DNA of 64,000 nucleotides from assembly GCA_964575605.1 (NCBI GenBank), contig CAZNRN010000021.1, positions 1-64,000 of the forward strand, written 5' to 3'. Shown here in pieces: positions 63,963 to 64,000 of this stretch. The position numbers and the translations under genes are program-made. The stretch is from JAPWJZ01 sp964575605 (GTDB lineage: Bacteria > Pseudomonadota > Alphaproteobacteria > Micavibrionales > UBA2020). Numbering within the stretch: position 1 is the first letter of the stretch; each line of letters starts with the position of its first letter. The notes under the pieces were generated by a model, which searched no databases, was not told the DNA's origin, and saw only the letters and a program-made list of their open reading frames with translations.

Positions 63963-64000
63963 ATGGCCAAGAAACCTGCGGCAAAAAAGCCCGCTGCGCC
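63963..64000 (+). CDS. Start of a Lys/Ala/Pro-rich protein, cut by window edge
   Basis: Only the first 12 residues are visible: MAKKPAAKKPAA. A strong GAGGAG ribosome site precedes the ATG. The composition fits a histone H1-like or nucleoid protein tail, but other Lys/Ala-rich N-termini exist, so no family is assigned. Confidence 0.6.
   Translation, partial: MAKKPAAKKPAA

Overview
The window looks like a chromosomal segment of a GC-rich alphaproteobacterium. The evidence is a divK-pleD pair, an EipB/DUF1849-type periplasmic protein, an IalB-like protein, a Rickettsia-type 17 kDa glycine-zipper lipoprotein, an ECF sigma factor with a ChrR-like partner, and a tal-DUF484-xerC-priA neighbourhood. 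Core genes include tRNA-Thr(CGU), dnaX, ybaB, xthA, xerC, tal, priA, ppx, rnd, aspS, lon, rpmG, pdxH and htpG. The genus cannot be named from sequence reading alone.

Layout. 1-4.5 kb holds the end of a GtrB-like glycosyltransferase, a conserved hypothetical gene, tRNA-Thr and a puuA/puuB-like pair for polyamine use. 4.5-9.2 kb is one giant RTX-type repeat protein. 9.2-15.9 kb is a dnaX-ybaB region split by three leftward ankyrin-repeat genes, with a fourth ankyrin gene after the terminator. 16-21.4 kb has xthA, two SNase-like nucleases, another ankyrin gene and the tal-DUF484-xerC operon. 21.4-31.5 kb carries priA, small membrane proteins, sixA, ppx, rnd, Sel1 and bPH genes and aspS. 31.7-38 kb has a DUF218/DAO pair, an ankyrin/tandem-HAD/ankyrin operon and a HEXXH protein. 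38-46.9 kb has a diguanylate cyclase, EipB, two AT-rich orphan genes, a Lon with an atypical N-terminus and divK-pleD. 47-52 kb has three tandem paralogues of an unrecognised family, rpmG and two overlapping ankyrin paralogues. 52-64 kb has the ECF/ChrR pair, IalB, the 17 kDa lipoprotein, pdxH, htpG, a TetR gene divergent from a DUF2157/DUF4401/GDYXXLXY operon, a CaCA exchanger, a pair of paralogous orphans (one a lipoprotein) and the start of a Lys/Ala/Pro-rich protein.

The strongest unexplained signal is a short beta-strand-like tail at or near the C-terminus, roughly (I/V/L/T)-x-V-x-x-P-(L/I)-x-(L/F/I)-(K/R). It ends or nearly ends six of the nine ankyrin-repeat proteins and all three members of the unrelated tandem family at 47.1-50.1 kb. 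Four proteins also begin with a similar short amphipathic segment (G-L/F-hydrophobic-x-K/N-x-F). Together these suggest a shared localisation, docking or export signal on an expanded set of accessory proteins. That is inference; the sequence directly shows only the recurring motifs.
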